Shown here piece after piece: positions 8,003 to 17,247 of a DNA stretch of 64,000 bases. The DNA is taken from NCBI GenBank assembly GCA_964440115.1, contig CAYTPV010000005.1:310001-374000 (forward strand), in the 5' to 3' direction. The stretch is from JAEWWD01 sp964440115. GTDB lineage: Bacteria > Bacillota > Clostridia > Christensenellales > CAG-138. Positions within the stretch are counted from its first letter, which is position 1. Each line of letters starts with the position of its first letter. The notes below the pieces were generated by a model, which was given only the letters and a program-made list of their open reading frames with translations, searched no databases and was not told where the DNA came from. The translations under genes and the position numbers were made by a program.

Positions 8003-11000
8003 ATGCAGATTGTGAATGCTGTCGCACACCGACTACGGACCGGCACGCATACGCTCGAGGCCATTTACAGCACAATACTCTCCCATGGGGACGCGCCCTG
8101 TGCACAGTACGACAGGGACGGCGAAATCCGCTATATTACATTCACAGAATACGACAGACGCATACGCCACGCGGCCGCCGGCCTGCAGAAAATTTTAGGC
8201 GTTCCGGAAAAGCCGGAGTTTATCGGCATCCGCATGGACAATTCGCCGGATTATGCAACGATTATGTGGGCCTGCATCATGGCAGGCTATCAGCCGGTAC
8301 TCGTCGATTTCCGTGCCGACGCAAAACAGACGGAACATATCCTCAATCAGACGAAAGCGGTAGCCGTCATTACGGATACCGCCATCGCGCTGCCGCAGGG
8401 CGTGCATCTTTTAGAGCCCGCGCCTTTGCTGCGCGATTGCGACGGAGAAGTGCGCGGCGGTTTTGCCAATCGTGTCGCCATCTGCACATCCGGTACCACG
8501 GCCTCTTCCAAGGTATATGTGTACGACGGACAGGCGCTGACCAATCAGCTGCTGGATTTTCTTGCGTTCGCCCGCATTTCCCCGGGATTCTTGAACGACA
8601 AACCCCACCGCGTGCTGGCGTTTTTGCCGTTCCACCATATATTCGGGTTCCTGACGACCGTGCTGGCGTATCCGGCGTTCGGCAAAACCGTGGTGTATCC
8701 CAAGGACCGTACCAGCAAATCCGTGCAGGAAGCGTGCCGCACGCACCATGTCACGCATCTGTTCAACGTGCCGCTGTTCTGGAACGCCGTGGCGCAGAAG
8801 CTGCAGCGTGCTGCGCGGCAAAAAGGCGAGGATAAGGAACGCAAGCTTTTGAAGCTTGTGGACAGCTCTCTCAAACAGCAGCGCGTATTCCCCAAGGCGA
8901 GCAGGAAATATTTCGCCAACCTGACCTACGGTATCCGCAGAAATTTGCTGGGTACCCATCTTTCCTGCGCCATCAGCGGCGGCGGTCGCATACTGCCCGA
9001 AACGCTGCGTATGCTCAACGGCATAGGGTATCCGTTCGTCAATGGCTTCGGTATGACGGAGGTAGGCATTACTTCCGTGCAGATGCTCGACAGCATCGAC
9101 GATCAGCTCAACGGCTGCGTCGGGCGGCCCATGCAGAGCGTGAAATGCAAGGTCAAGCCGCGCGAGAACGATAAAGCCACGGTAGGTGAACTGTTCATCA
9201 AATCCTCCGCCATGCACATAGGCCGCATGGTGGAAGGCGAACTCGTACCGCCCGAACTGGATGAAGAAGGTTATTTCGCCACCGGCGACATCGCACGCTT
9301 TGAGGGCGGCAGGCTGTGGATTGAAGGCCGCGTTAAGGACGTCATCATCAACGAGAGCGGAGAAAACGTATACCCCGACGAGTTGGAGGACGCGTTCGCC
9401 AACATCGACGAAATACAGCAGCTGTGCGCATTCGGCATGGATTTCGGCGGCCCGTATGAAGATATCACCATCGTGGTTTACGCCGAAAATATCGAACGCG
9501 ACCGCGCGCGGCTGGAAGCAATCATAGCAGCCCTCGCGCAGCGCAATGCGCAGCTGCCCATTTATAAGCGCGTTCGCCGCTGTTTCCTCTCGCTTGCGCC
9601 GCTGCCGCTGACCGCCAGCATGAAGGTCAAGCGCGTACGCGTGAAGGAGGATCTCGGTTCCGGCCGGTTCGACGCCATTGAGGTGGATCTCGCCAAACGA
9701 CGCGTGTGCGGCAGCATTGCGGTGGAGACAACGCCGACGGTCGAGAAGAGCGAAGATTACGTCGCCATACTCAAAAAAGTCAAGGAGTTCTTCGCCGAAG
9801 AGCTTTGCCTCAACGTGGAGGATATCACCGACCGCGCGCATTTCGTGTACGATCTGGGCGGCGACAGCCTTGCGTCTTTGGGCGTGTTCACCAAGATTGA
9901 AGAATGCTTCGATGTCATCATCATGGATGACGAATATACGAACTGCACCTGTGCCGAGGATGCCGCGCTCATGCTCATGCAGAAACTCACCGGCGGCGGC
10001 AAGACGAGACGGCGCAGAATCACATCGTTTGAGGAATCGCGTGAATATGAGGCGCTCATTGCGCGTCTCAAAGAGGCGGGCGATCATAATCCTTACTTCG
10101 TGGCACACGATTCGCCCCTGCGGGATACGTCCATCATGAACGGCCGCGAGGTCATCAATTACGGCTCCTACAATTATGTCTGCCTTTCCGGCCATCCGCG
10201 CACGGTGAAAGCCGCGCAGGAAGCCGCCGAGAAATACGGCACCTCCGCCAGCGGCAGCAGGCTTCTCGCCGGTGAAAAGACTCTGCACAAGGAGCTGGAG
10301 CAGGCCATCGCGGACTGGAAGCATACCGAAGCCGCCATCGTGCTGGTGGGCGGCCACAGCACCAATGTGACGTTCGTGGGCAATTTCTGCAACGAGCGCG
10401 ATCTGATACTCTACGATGCGCTCTCGCACAATTCCATTATGCAGGGCTGCCAGCTATCTTCCGCGCATACCAAGGGCTTCCCGCACAACGATTACGCGGC
10501 GCTCGAAAGCATACTGCGCGCCAACCGCGACTCGTACGAGAAAGTGCTCATCGTGGTGGAAGGCGTATATTCCATGGACGGCGATATTGCGCCCATCCCC
10601 GAGTTTGTGCGCATCAAGAAGGAATACGGCTGCTTCCTGATGGTGGATGAAGCGCATTCCTCCTGCGTGATAGGCGCGCACGGCGGCGGCGTGGATGAGC
10701 ATTTCAACTTGGCGCCGGGCGATATCGATATCAAGATGGGCACGCTCTCTAAGGGTCTGGGCACCTGCGGCGGTTACCTCGCGGGCAAGAAGGCGCTTAT
10801 CGAATATCTGCGCTACAATGTGCCGGGCTTTGTATTCTCCGTGGGTCTCTCGCCGGTGCTTGCTGCCGCCACCCTCGAAGGCATACATATACTGCAGGAG
10901 GACAATTCCCTCGTGCAAAGCCTGCAGCAGAATATCCGTGATTTTATGGAGGTCGCGCACAGCTACGGCTTCGATACCTGTTTAGCTGGCGAAACCGCCG

Positions 11001-11233
11001 TCGCGCCCATACTCGTAGGCGCGGATACGGTGGGATACGAGCTTTCCCGTCTGCTGCTTGAAGAAGGCGTGTTTGTGCCTCCCGCGGTGTATCCTGCCGT
11101 TGCTAAGGGGCAGGCAAGGCTGCGGTTCTGCCTCACCAGCGCACATAAGCGCGAGCAGGCCGAGTTTGCACTCGAAACGCTGGATCGACTCATTCGCGAG
11201 CACGGCTTCACTGTACCGCGCAAGTTTAAGTAA
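8003..11233 (+). CDS. AMP-ligase / acyl carrier / alpha-oxoamine synthase fusion
   Basis: The 1076-residue protein has three parts. Residues about 1-560 are an acyl-adenylating (AMP-binding) enzyme: TSGTTASSK near 160, NGFGMTEVG, TGDIARFEGG and the hinge GRVKDVIINESGENVYP. Residues about 585-660 are a carrier domain with GGDSLASLG, where the serine near 620 would take phosphopantetheine. Residues about 690-1070 are a PLP alpha-oxoamine synthase related to serine palmitoyltransferase, KBL and aminolevulinate synthase: VDEAHSS and the PLP lysine in GTLSKGLGTCGG near 916. Inferred reaction: load a carboxylic acid on the carrier and condense it with an amino acid, releasing CO2 and an alpha-aminoketone. 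GGAGG precedes ATG 8003; an upstream ATG at 7949 lacks a site. Confidence 0.9.
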   Translation: MQIVNAVAHRLRTGTHTLEAIYSTILSHGDAPCAQYDRDGEIRYITFTEYDRRIRHAAAGLQKILGVPEKPEFIGIRMDNSPDYATIMWACIMAGYQPVLVDFRADAKQTEHILNQTKAVAVITDTAIALPQGVHLLEPAPLLRDCDGEVRGGFANRVAICTSGTTASSKVYVYDGQALTNQLLDFLAFARISPGFLNDKPHRVLAFLPFHHIFGFLTTVLAYPAFGKTVVYPKDRTSKSVQEACRTHHVTHLFNVPLFWNAVAQKLQRAARQKGEDKERKLLKLVDSSLKQQRVFPKASRKYFANLTYGIRRNLLGTHLSCAISGGGRILPETLRMLNGIGYPFVNGFGMTEVGITSVQMLDSIDDQLNGCVGRPMQSVKCKVKPRENDKATVGELFIKSSAMHIGRMVEGELVPPELDEEGYFATGDIARFEGGRLWIEGRVKDVIINESGENVYPDELEDAFANIDEIQQLCAFGMDFGGPYEDITIVVYAENIERDRARLEAIIAALAQRNAQLPIYKRVRRCFLSLAPLPLTASMKVKRVRVKEDLGSGRFDAIEVDLAKRRVCGSIAVETTPTVEKSEDYVAILKKVKEFFAEELCLNVEDITDRAHFVYDLGGDSLASLGVFTKIEECFDVIIMDDEYTNCTCAEDAALMLMQKLTGGGKTRRRRITSFEESREYEALIARLKEAGDHNPYFVAHDSPLRDTSIMNGREVINYGSYNYVCLSGHPRTVKAAQEAAEKYGTSASGSRLLAGEKTLHKELEQAIADWKHTEAAIVLVGGHSTNVTFVGNFCNERDLILYDALSHNSIMQGCQLSSAHTKGFPHNDYAALESILRANRDSYEKVLIVVEGVYSMDGDIAPIPEFVRIKKEYGCFLMVDEAHSSCVIGAHGGGVDEHFNLAPGDIDIKMGTLSKGLGTCGGYLAGKKALIEYLRYNVPGFVFSVGLSPVLAAATLEGIHILQEDNSLVQSLQQNIRDFMEVAHSYGFDTCLAGETAVAPILVGADTVGYELSRLLLEEGVFVPPAVYPAVAKGQARLRFCLTSAHKREQAEFALETLDRLIREHGFTVPRKFK

Positions 11234-11389
11234 GTCAAAGCCGAACAGATCGGTTGAAATAGTTTCCGACGGAATTATGGGGCACGCCGAAACGGCGTGC
11301 CTCTGCGTATCAGTAAAGTGCCAAAGATACTTAGCCCAAGCTAGCGCGCAAGTTGACGCTTGGTTACTTGCTTCCTGGGAAGCGTTAGT

Positions 11390-11418
11390 TTTACATGTAA
11401 AATCAGACGTGATATAGT
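11390..11418 (+). promoter_or_regulatory. Promoter of the MFS gene
   Basis: TTTACA, 17 bases, TATAGT. A GC-rich hairpin (GGCACGCCG arm, 11281-11301) lies upstream and may end the fusion-gene transcript, but it has no T-tract. Confidence 0.65.
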
Positions 11419-11475
11419 GAAACACAAGCAAAAACCTATGCATCAAAGCGGAAAAAACGGACGCGGAGGTCAAAT

Positions 11476-12717
11476 ATGAGCAAGCTGAAAGGGCGCGGTG
11501 CCTCCATGCTGCTTGTATGCTGGCTGGTGTACACATCTGCCTATTTTTGCCGGGTCAACCTGTCGCTCGCCATACCGTCGTTGCAGATGGAATTTGGCTG
11601 GGACAAAGCGACGGTCGGCATGCTGGCAAGCGCGTTTTTCTGGGCGTACGCGGCAGGGCAGCTTGTTAACGGCCGCATAGGGGATAAATATAACCCGCGG
11701 TATTTTGTGGCGCTGGGGCTATTTGCAGCGGGGTTGTGCAATATCGGCATGGCGTTTGCTCACTCGTTCGGTCTCATGCTGGCTCTGTGGCTCTTAAACG
11801 GGTATTTCCAGTCCATGCTGTGGGGGCCTATTATACGGACGGCCAGCGCATATACTCCGCCTGAAAATCGTTCGAATATGGCGGTATTGCTTTCCACCTC
11901 GATGGTGATTGGTTATCTCGTTTCGTACCAATCCATCGGGCGGCTATCGCAAGCCGCGATTTGGCGCTCTATGTTTTTACTGCCGGGCGCGGCGTTGCTT
12001 GTGATGGCAATTTTCTGGGTGTTCATGCTGCGGCATTTCATAGGTAACGTCGAAACGAATTGCAAACAAGAACCGAGCTGCGGGAATGAAGAGACCAAAC
12101 CCGTTACTGGATTTGCCGCGTTTGTTTGGCGCAACGGTTTACTGCTCATTGCGCTGGTTTGCGTGGTACAGGGACTGATCAAAGAAGGCATGAATACATG
12201 GGGGCCGACGTTTCTTTCAGAAGCACAGCATATCGATTTTTCCGGCACGCTGAACCTGCTGTCTTTCGTACCCGCGCTGAATCTCTGCGGCGTGCTGCTG
12301 GTGGGCGCGGTCAATCGGATGTTCCGGTATCGTGAAAAGAGCACGTTGCTCCTGTTTTGCGCCCTCAGCGCGGTATCGGCGGTGGCGCTGTATTTTACTT
12401 CCGGCAGCCTCGCAATGACGATTGTTTTCTACAGCCTTGTTTCAACGTTCATCACAGCCTTTGGTACGGTACTCATCTCTTTGATACCGCTCAATTTCTA
12501 CAAGGAAGGCTGCGTCTCTACTACCGCGGGCTTTGTAAATAGCGCCTCGTACATTGGAGCCAGCCTTTCCGGTCCTCTGCTTGGCATGCTTGCCGACCAG
12601 GGCGGCTGGAAAGAGACCACATTGTTCTGGGCGGGAGCCGCGCTCCTTTGCGGCATGCTCATACTGTTCAGCCGCGATTATAAAAGTTCTGCGGAGTTGA
12701 AGGCAGACAATCAATAA
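11476..12717 (+). CDS. Major facilitator superfamily transporter (OPA/GlpT-like)
   Basis: The 413-residue integral membrane protein has about twelve hydrophobic segments. The N-terminal YFCRVNLSLAIPSLQMEFGW and the GQLVNGRIGDKYNPR loop between helices 2 and 3 resemble organophosphate:phosphate antiporter relatives. GGAGG precedes ATG 11476. It has its own promoter but directly follows the oxoamine synthase fusion gene in the same direction, so export or import related to that pathway is possible. The substrate cannot be assigned. Confidence 0.85.
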   Translation: MSKLKGRGASMLLVCWLVYTSAYFCRVNLSLAIPSLQMEFGWDKATVGMLASAFFWAYAAGQLVNGRIGDKYNPRYFVALGLFAAGLCNIGMAFAHSFGLMLALWLLNGYFQSMLWGPIIRTASAYTPPENRSNMAVLLSTSMVIGYLVSYQSIGRLSQAAIWRSMFLLPGAALLVMAIFWVFMLRHFIGNVETNCKQEPSCGNEETKPVTGFAAFVWRNGLLLIALVCVVQGLIKEGMNTWGPTFLSEAQHIDFSGTLNLLSFVPALNLCGVLLVGAVNRMFRYREKSTLLLFCALSAVSAVALYFTSGSLAMTIVFYSLVSTFITAFGTVLISLIPLNFYKEGCVSTTAGFVNSASYIGASLSGPLLGMLADQGGWKETTLFWAGAALLCGMLILFSRDYKSSAELKADNQ

Positions 12718-12747
12718 CGAAGGTAAACCTAATGCAGGGAATACAAA

Positions 12748-12779
12748 ACCCCGCGCCTGTTTGAAAACAGGCGCGGGGT
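12748..12779. terminator. Bidirectional terminator between the MFS gene and yhaM
   Basis: A perfect GC-rich stem (ACCCCGCGCCTGTTT arm) lies between convergent genes. Confidence 0.85.
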
Positions 12780-12795
12780 ACTGTTCTTCAATCGC

Positions 12796-13770
12796 TTATT
12801 CTTTAGTGGATTCCATAAACCCGTGCCCGTGCTGGTAAATCTGCCTGTTGTCGAGCGCCCACACGCGCTCGGAAAACCCGCCCTGCGGTACGCCCGCAAG
12901 CGCGTCAAACATCTCATACAGGCGGGAATCCAGCATATCAAGCTCCGCCAGCATTTCCGCTTCGGGGAACATCGGCGGCCGCGGACTGCCGTATTCCGGC
13001 ACGCTGTGATGCGAAAGTATCATGTGCTGTACGAGCAGGCAAAGCGAAGCCGGGATATCCAGCAGCTCGCACGCCGCGCCTACCATGTTCACACCCAAGC
13101 TGATGTGGCCCACGAGCTGCCCGGCTGATGTATAGCCGGATGCAAGCCCCAGCTTGCCCATATCCATTTCTGAAAGCTTGGCGATATCGTGCAGTATGGC
13201 GCCCGCGTACACAAGCTCCGCGTCGATGGCGGGGTAGAGCGGGCAAAGCGCCTTGGCGGCGCGCAGAATATTGAGCGTGTGGTGTAAAAGTCCCCCGCGC
13301 GTGGCGTGGTGCAGCTTGACGGCTGCAGGTGCAATGAGCAGAACGTCGTGATTGGTGCGCAGTAAATACTGCGTGAGCCGCCGAAGATCCTCATCTTCAA
13401 ACGCCTGCGCGGTTTCATAGAGCTGAGAATACATCCATTCCGGATCAAACGGCGCGCAGGGAATGAGGCGGGACATATCCACGCCGTCTTCGGCCGTGGA
13501 TACGCGCATGCGGTCGATTTTAAGCTGCTCAGAATCTTTCCACATATTGATGCTGCCGCGGATATGCACGACCTGATCCGATTCGAACACGCCGTGCTGC
13601 GCTACGGTATAATCCCACAGCTTGGCGTCCATTTCTCCTTCGCTGTCGGCAAGAACAAGGTCCAGGTATGCGCTTCCCTTGATATTGGTTTTTACCTGCA
13701 CGCTCTTGATGAGGCAATAGCCTTCTACCGCCGTGCCGGCCGATTCGCTGCAAAGTCGCATCCTGCCCAT
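12796..13770 (-). CDS. yhaM: 3'-5' exoribonuclease YhaM family protein
   Basis: The 324-residue protein has an N-terminal OB-fold nucleic-acid-binding region (residues about 15-95) followed by an HD phosphohydrolase domain. GGLLHHTLNILR and GAILHDIAK supply the HD metal ligands, with further histidines in HMILSHHSVPEYG. This layout is that of YhaM, which trims RNA 3' ends in Firmicutes. AGGAGGAAAG precedes ATG 13770. Confidence 0.9.
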   Translation of the reverse strand: MGRMRLCSESAGTAVEGYCLIKSVQVKTNIKGSAYLDLVLADSEGEMDAKLWDYTVAQHGVFESDQVVHIRGSINMWKDSEQLKIDRMRVSTAEDGVDMSRLIPCAPFDPEWMYSQLYETAQAFEDEDLRRLTQYLLRTNHDVLLIAPAAVKLHHATRGGLLHHTLNILRAAKALCPLYPAIDAELVYAGAILHDIAKLSEMDMGKLGLASGYTSAGQLVGHISLGVNMVGAACELLDIPASLCLLVQHMILSHHSVPEYGSPRPPMFPEAEMLAELDMLDSRLYEMFDALAGVPQGGFSERVWALDNRQIYQHGHGFMESTKE

Positions 13771-13902
13771 GTCTTTCCTCCTGATCCCGCTTGTGCTATA
13801 CTATACGGCGGGTGTAATAGTAAGTATAGCAGACGCGTGCATAAATGCAAAACTGCATTTCTCGCACATCACAAAATCGCCCGAAACTGGGGCAAATAAA
13901 CA

Positions 13903-13931
13903 TTGACACGACCGAACATGTGTGATAGATT
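13903..13931 (+). promoter_or_regulatory. Promoter of the rpmG-secE-nusG run
   Basis: A consensus TTGACA, 17 bases, TAGATT. It lies about 90 bases before rpmG. Confidence 0.8.
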
Positions 13932-14019
13932 GGAACAGGTCACCCCGTAGGGGGCTTTGTTTTGATGACCCGAATTCGTAAGAAACGGCGCTGGCCGTTT
14001 GATATTCAGGAGGTAAGGT

Positions 14020-14169
14020 ATGCGCGTTAAAATCACATTGGCCTGCACCGAGTGCAAGCAGAGGAATTACAACACGTTCAAGAACAAGAAGAACGACCCC
14101 GACAGGCTGGAGTTCAGCAAATACTGCCGCTTCTGCCGCAAGCATACGGTACACAGGGAAGCCAAGTAA
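14020..14169 (+). CDS. rpmG: 50S ribosomal protein L33
   Basis: The 49-residue protein reads MRVKITLACTECKQRNY then NTFKNKKNDPDRLEFSKYC, an unmistakable L33. Both zinc CxxC pairs are present (CTEC and CRFC), so it is the zinc-binding form. GGAGG lies just upstream. It stands in the usual position before secE and nusG. Confidence 0.97.
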   Translation: MRVKITLACTECKQRNYNTFKNKKNDPDRLEFSKYCRFCRKHTVHREAK

Positions 14170-14268
14170 GCAGTACTCACAGACCGCGCCTTGGGTTTTT
14201 ATCGTCGGTGCCGGGATGTATGCCGGCTATACATTGGATTAAAATAACAGCGATGGGGGATACTATCC

Positions 14269-14571
14269 ATGGCAAACATCGAGAAAAAGGCCGATCCGAA
14301 ACCGGCAGTAAAAAAAGCTGCCGATAAAAAGGCCGCAGATAAAAAAGCTGCTGATAAGAAGCCGGCCAAGGCGAAGAAGGCATTCCGCTTATTCCAGTAT
14401 TTCAAGGAAGTTTATGGCGAAGTCAAAAAGCTGATCTGGCCGACCGGCAAGGAGCTTGTTTCCCGCACCGGCGCCGTGTTCGCTTTCCTCGTCGGAATGG
14501 CGATAATCATCGGCTTACTCGACCTGATATTTACGCAGGGCGTTTCGCTCATCGCTAAGATCGGCGCATAA
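14269..14571 (+). CDS. secE: Preprotein translocase subunit SecE
   Basis: The 100-residue protein has the SecE core FQYFKEVYGEVKKLIWPTGKE followed by one membrane helix (residues about 68-92). The first 40 residues are a lysine/alanine-rich tail with three copies of AADKK, longer than in minimal SecE proteins. SecE clamps SecY in the membrane. It sits between rpmG and nusG, the standard order. Confidence 0.96.
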   Translation: MANIEKKADPKPAVKKAADKKAADKKAADKKPAKAKKAFRLFQYFKEVYGEVKKLIWPTGKELVSRTGAVFAFLVGMAIIIGLLDLIFTQGVSLIAKIGA

Positions 14572-14608
14572 CACCGCCCGCGGGCTCTAAGAAAGGAGGC
14601 CGGAGTAT

Positions 14609-15127
14609 ATGGATGAAGCCAAATGGTATGTGGTGCATACCTATTCCGGCTACGAGAACAAAGTTAAAGAAGACCTTGAGAAATCCGTAGAGAATATGGG
14701 CCTGCAGGAACAGATTCTGGAGGTTAAGTATCCCACGGAAGAAACCATCGAGGTCGGTAAAAACGGCAAGAAAAAGACGACGCAGCGCAAGGTGTACCCC
14801 GGTTACGTCATGGTGAAAATGATCATGAACGATAAAACGTGGTATGTCGTGCGCAACACGCGCGGCGTGACAGGGTTCGTAGGTCCGGGAAGCAAGCCTA
14901 TCCCGCTCACCGATGAAGAAGTCACCGCCATGGGTGTGGAGCGCATCCCCATTGTGCTCAACATCGAAGTCGGCGAAAACGTGCGCGTCGTATCCGGTCC
15001 GCTCGAAAAATTCGTGGGCCGCGTGGAAGCACTCGACGCGGAACGCCAGAAGATCAAGCTCGTCGTGTCCATGTTCGGCCGCGACACACCTGTGGAACTG
15101 GATTTTGTGCAGGTGCAGAAACTCTGA
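14609..15127 (+). CDS. nusG: Transcription termination/antitermination factor NusG
   Basis: The 172-residue protein has the NGN domain (WYVVHTYSGYENKVKEDLE, then YPGYVMVKM) and a C-terminal KOW domain (ENVRVVSGPLEKFVGRVEAL). AAAGGAGG precedes ATG 14609. A hairpin-plus-T region at 15147-15171 follows. Confidence 0.97.
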   Translation: MDEAKWYVVHTYSGYENKVKEDLEKSVENMGLQEQILEVKYPTEETIEVGKNGKKKTTQRKVYPGYVMVKMIMNDKTWYVVRNTRGVTGFVGPGSKPIPLTDEEVTAMGVERIPIVLNIEVGENVRVVSGPLEKFVGRVEALDAERQKIKLVVSMFGRDTPVELDFVQVQKL

Positions 15128-15177
15128 TCGCGTATACAACGGCTCAAAAAAATCCATTGGATTTTTTTGATATATAT

Positions 15178-15206
15178 GTGGGAGGGGCAGGCACCCCGTT
15201 CACCAC
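15178..15206 (+). promoter_or_regulatory. rplK leader hairpin, candidate L1 autoregulation site
   Basis: The hairpin GTGGGAGGGG...CCCC...CACCAC lies 29 bases before rplK. A GTGGGAGG element at this place is common in Firmicutes L11-L1 leaders and resembles the L1 site in 23S rRNA. Function is inferred from position and motif. Confidence 0.5.
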
Positions 15207-15234
15207 GAACTACAAACAGTAGGAGGAAACAGCA

Positions 15235-15660
15235 ATGGCAAAGAAGATCACAGGCTATGTGAAACTTCAGATCAATGCCGGCAAAGCGACGCCGGCACCG
15301 CCGGTCGGCCCTGCGCTCGGTCAGCACGGCGTCAACATCATGGGCTTCTGCAAGGAGTTCAACGAGCGTACCGCCAAGCAGGTCGGTCTGGTTATCCCCG
15401 TGGTTATCACGGTGTATGCGGACCGTTCCTTCACCTTTATCACCAAGACCCCTCCCGCCGCAGTCCTCATCAAGAAGGCTATCGGTTTGGAAAGCGGTTC
15501 CGGCGTTCCCAACAAGACAAAGGTCGGCACCATCACCAAGGCGCAGATCAGGGAAATAGCGGAACTGAAAATGCCGGATCTTAACGCAGCAAGCGTAGAA
15601 GCGGCAATGAGCATGGTAGCAGGTACGGCGCGCAGCATGGGCGTCGTGGTTGCAGAGTAA
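15235..15660 (+). CDS. rplK: 50S ribosomal protein L11
   Basis: The 141-residue protein begins MAKKITGYVKLQINAGKA and has the proline-rich PAPPVGPALGQHGVNIMGFC, the L11 signature that lies near the thiostrepton site. GGAGGAAA precedes ATG. rplA follows 11 bases later. Confidence 0.98.
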   Translation: MAKKITGYVKLQINAGKATPAPPVGPALGQHGVNIMGFCKEFNERTAKQVGLVIPVVITVYADRSFTFITKTPPAAVLIKKAIGLESGSGVPNKTKVGTITKAQIREIAELKMPDLNAASVEAAMSMVAGTARSMGVVVAE

Positions 15661-15671
15661 GGGGGCGCGTT

Positions 15672-16364
15672 ATGAAGCACGGCAAGAAGTATACAGAGAG
15701 CAAAAAGCTCATCGACTCCACCCGCCAGTACGATACGCGCGAAGGTCTTGATCTGTTGCTGCAGACCGCAAAGGCCAAGTTCGATGAATCCGTGGAAGTG
15801 CACGTCCGTCTGGGCGTCGACTCCCGCCATGCAGACCAGCAGGTCCGCGGCGCGGTCGTTCTGCCGCACGGCACGGGCAAAACCGTCCGCGTTCTGGTAT
15901 TCGCCAAGGCCGACAAAGCGCGTGAAGCGCTCGAAGCCGGCGCCGATTTCGTTGGCGACGAAGATCTCGTGAAGAAGATTCAGACCGAAAACTGGTTCGG
16001 GTTTGACGTCTGCGTAGCTACGCCGGATATGATGGGTCTCGTCGGCCGCATCGGCCGCGTACTTGGTCCTAAGGGCCTCATGCCTAACCCCAAGAGCGGC
16101 ACCGTCACCATGGACGTCGCCAAGGCGGTCAAGGATATCAAGGCCGGTAAGGTTGAGTATCGTCTGGACAAGACCAACATCGTGCACTGCCCTCTGGGCA
16201 AGGCTTCCTTCGGGGCTGATAAGCTCGAAGAAAACCTGAGCACGCTGATGGAGGCCATCATCAAGGCGAAGCCCGCTACCTCCAAGGGTACCTACCTCAA
16301 GAGCGTGGTGCTTTCGTCCACCATGGGCCCTGGCATCAAATTCAATCCCCTGCGCTTCAGCTAA
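15672..16364 (+). CDS. rplA: 50S ribosomal protein L1
   Basis: The 230-residue protein has GRIGRVLGPKGLMPNPKSGT, the L1 signature. It forms the L1 stalk and is probably the translational repressor of rplK-rplA through the leader hairpin. A separate promoter for rplJL starts only 5 bases after its stop codon. Confidence 0.98.
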   Translation: MKHGKKYTESKKLIDSTRQYDTREGLDLLLQTAKAKFDESVEVHVRLGVDSRHADQQVRGAVVLPHGTGKTVRVLVFAKADKAREALEAGADFVGDEDLVKKIQTENWFGFDVCVATPDMMGLVGRIGRVLGPKGLMPNPKSGTVTMDVAKAVKDIKAGKVEYRLDKTNIVHCPLGKASFGADKLEENLSTLMEAIIKAKPATSKGTYLKSVVLSSTMGPGIKFNPLRFS

Positions 16365-16368
16365 ATCG

Positions 16369-16398
16369 TTGACAGCGCGTCCGGCGGCGTGATATACT
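16369..16398 (+). promoter_or_regulatory. rplJL promoter
   Basis: TTGACA, 18 bases, TATACT, directly after the rplA stop codon. Confidence 0.8.
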
Positions 16399-16399
16399 G

Positions 16400-16606
16400 C
16401 TTCCGGTAATAGAATACCGTTTCGCCAAAGACAGCAGGCGCGGGTTATCCGCTTAATTTCCTGCCGAGGTGAGCGCCACATGTGTATTTGTGATGCGACC
16501 CTTGCGTTTTTGGCAGGGGTCGTATTTTTTGTAAGCTGCGCCGGTCGTTTTTCGGCCGGAAGGAAAGAATAAGCATGCAGTATTTGAAAGAAAAGGAGGT
16601 GAAACC
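16400..16606 (+). promoter_or_regulatory. L10 leader RNA with attenuator hairpin
   Basis: The leader contains AAAGACAGCAGGC...CCTGCCGAGGT, the pattern of the L10 leader RNA that binds the L10-L12 complex. A terminator-like hairpin at 16493-16531 (ATGCGACCC pairing with GGGGTCGTAT, followed by T6) ends it. Excess L10 should therefore stop transcription before rplJ. Confidence 0.8.
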
Positions 16607-17128
16607 ATGGCAAACATTCAGAACATCGAAATGAAGGCTGCCAAGGTCGCCGAAGTACAGGAAAAATTCCAGAAGGCTAAATCCGTGATCATGTTCGACT
16701 ATCGCGGGCTGACGGTGGAAGAAGTGACCAATCTGCGCATCGAAATGCGTAAGGCTGGCATCGAATACGTCGTGCTCAAGAACGGTATCGTTGAGCGTGC
16801 AGCCGCAGGCGCGGGCATCGACGCTTCCGTAAGTGAAATGCTCAAAGGCCCCAACGCGTTCGCGTTCGGGTATGAAGATGCGGTGGCTCCGGCCAAGATC
16901 CTTAAGGAGTTCATCAAAAAGACCAAGAAGTGCGCCATTCGCGGCGGCGTTGTTGAGAACAAGGTTGAAGATGCACAGACCATCAACGCCATCGCCGATC
17001 TGCCGTCCCGCGAAGTGCTCATCGCTCGCTTGCTGGGCAGCATGATGTCCCCCATTTCCGGTCTTGCTATCGTGCTCGACCAGATCGCCAAGCAGAAGGG
17101 CGGCGACGCCGCTCCCGCTGCGGAGTAA
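16607..17128 (+). CDS. rplJ: 50S ribosomal protein L10
   Basis: The 173-residue protein has the L10 N-terminal region (SVIMFDYRGLTVEEVTNLR and EYVVLKNGIVERAA) and the C-terminal helix that carries L7/L12 dimers. AAAGGAGGTG precedes the ATG. Confidence 0.97.
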   Translation: MANIQNIEMKAAKVAEVQEKFQKAKSVIMFDYRGLTVEEVTNLRIEMRKAGIEYVVLKNGIVERAAAGAGIDASVSEMLKGPNAFAFGYEDAVAPAKILKEFIKKTKKCAIRGGVVENKVEDAQTINAIADLPSREVLIARLLGSMMSPISGLAIVLDQIAKQKGGDAAPAAE

Positions 17129-17247
17129 TAGCCGGGTAAGGTGGTCGAAGTCACAGACTTTGACATAGCTCCTTATTGATCCCGAAAACCAATTGTTTTT
17201 GGGGAATCGAAACCAACCAAACTGAAAGTACAAAAAGGAGAAGTACC

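Noticed and set aside
8411..10429. A 672-codon open frame on the minus strand
   Set aside because: It is a shadow of the oxoamine synthase fusion gene, which has a clear start, domains and motifs in its own frame. The minus frame has no recognisable protein motif.
15321..16613. A 430-codon open frame opposite rplK-rplA
   Set aside because: It is antisense to two certain ribosomal protein genes and has no motif.
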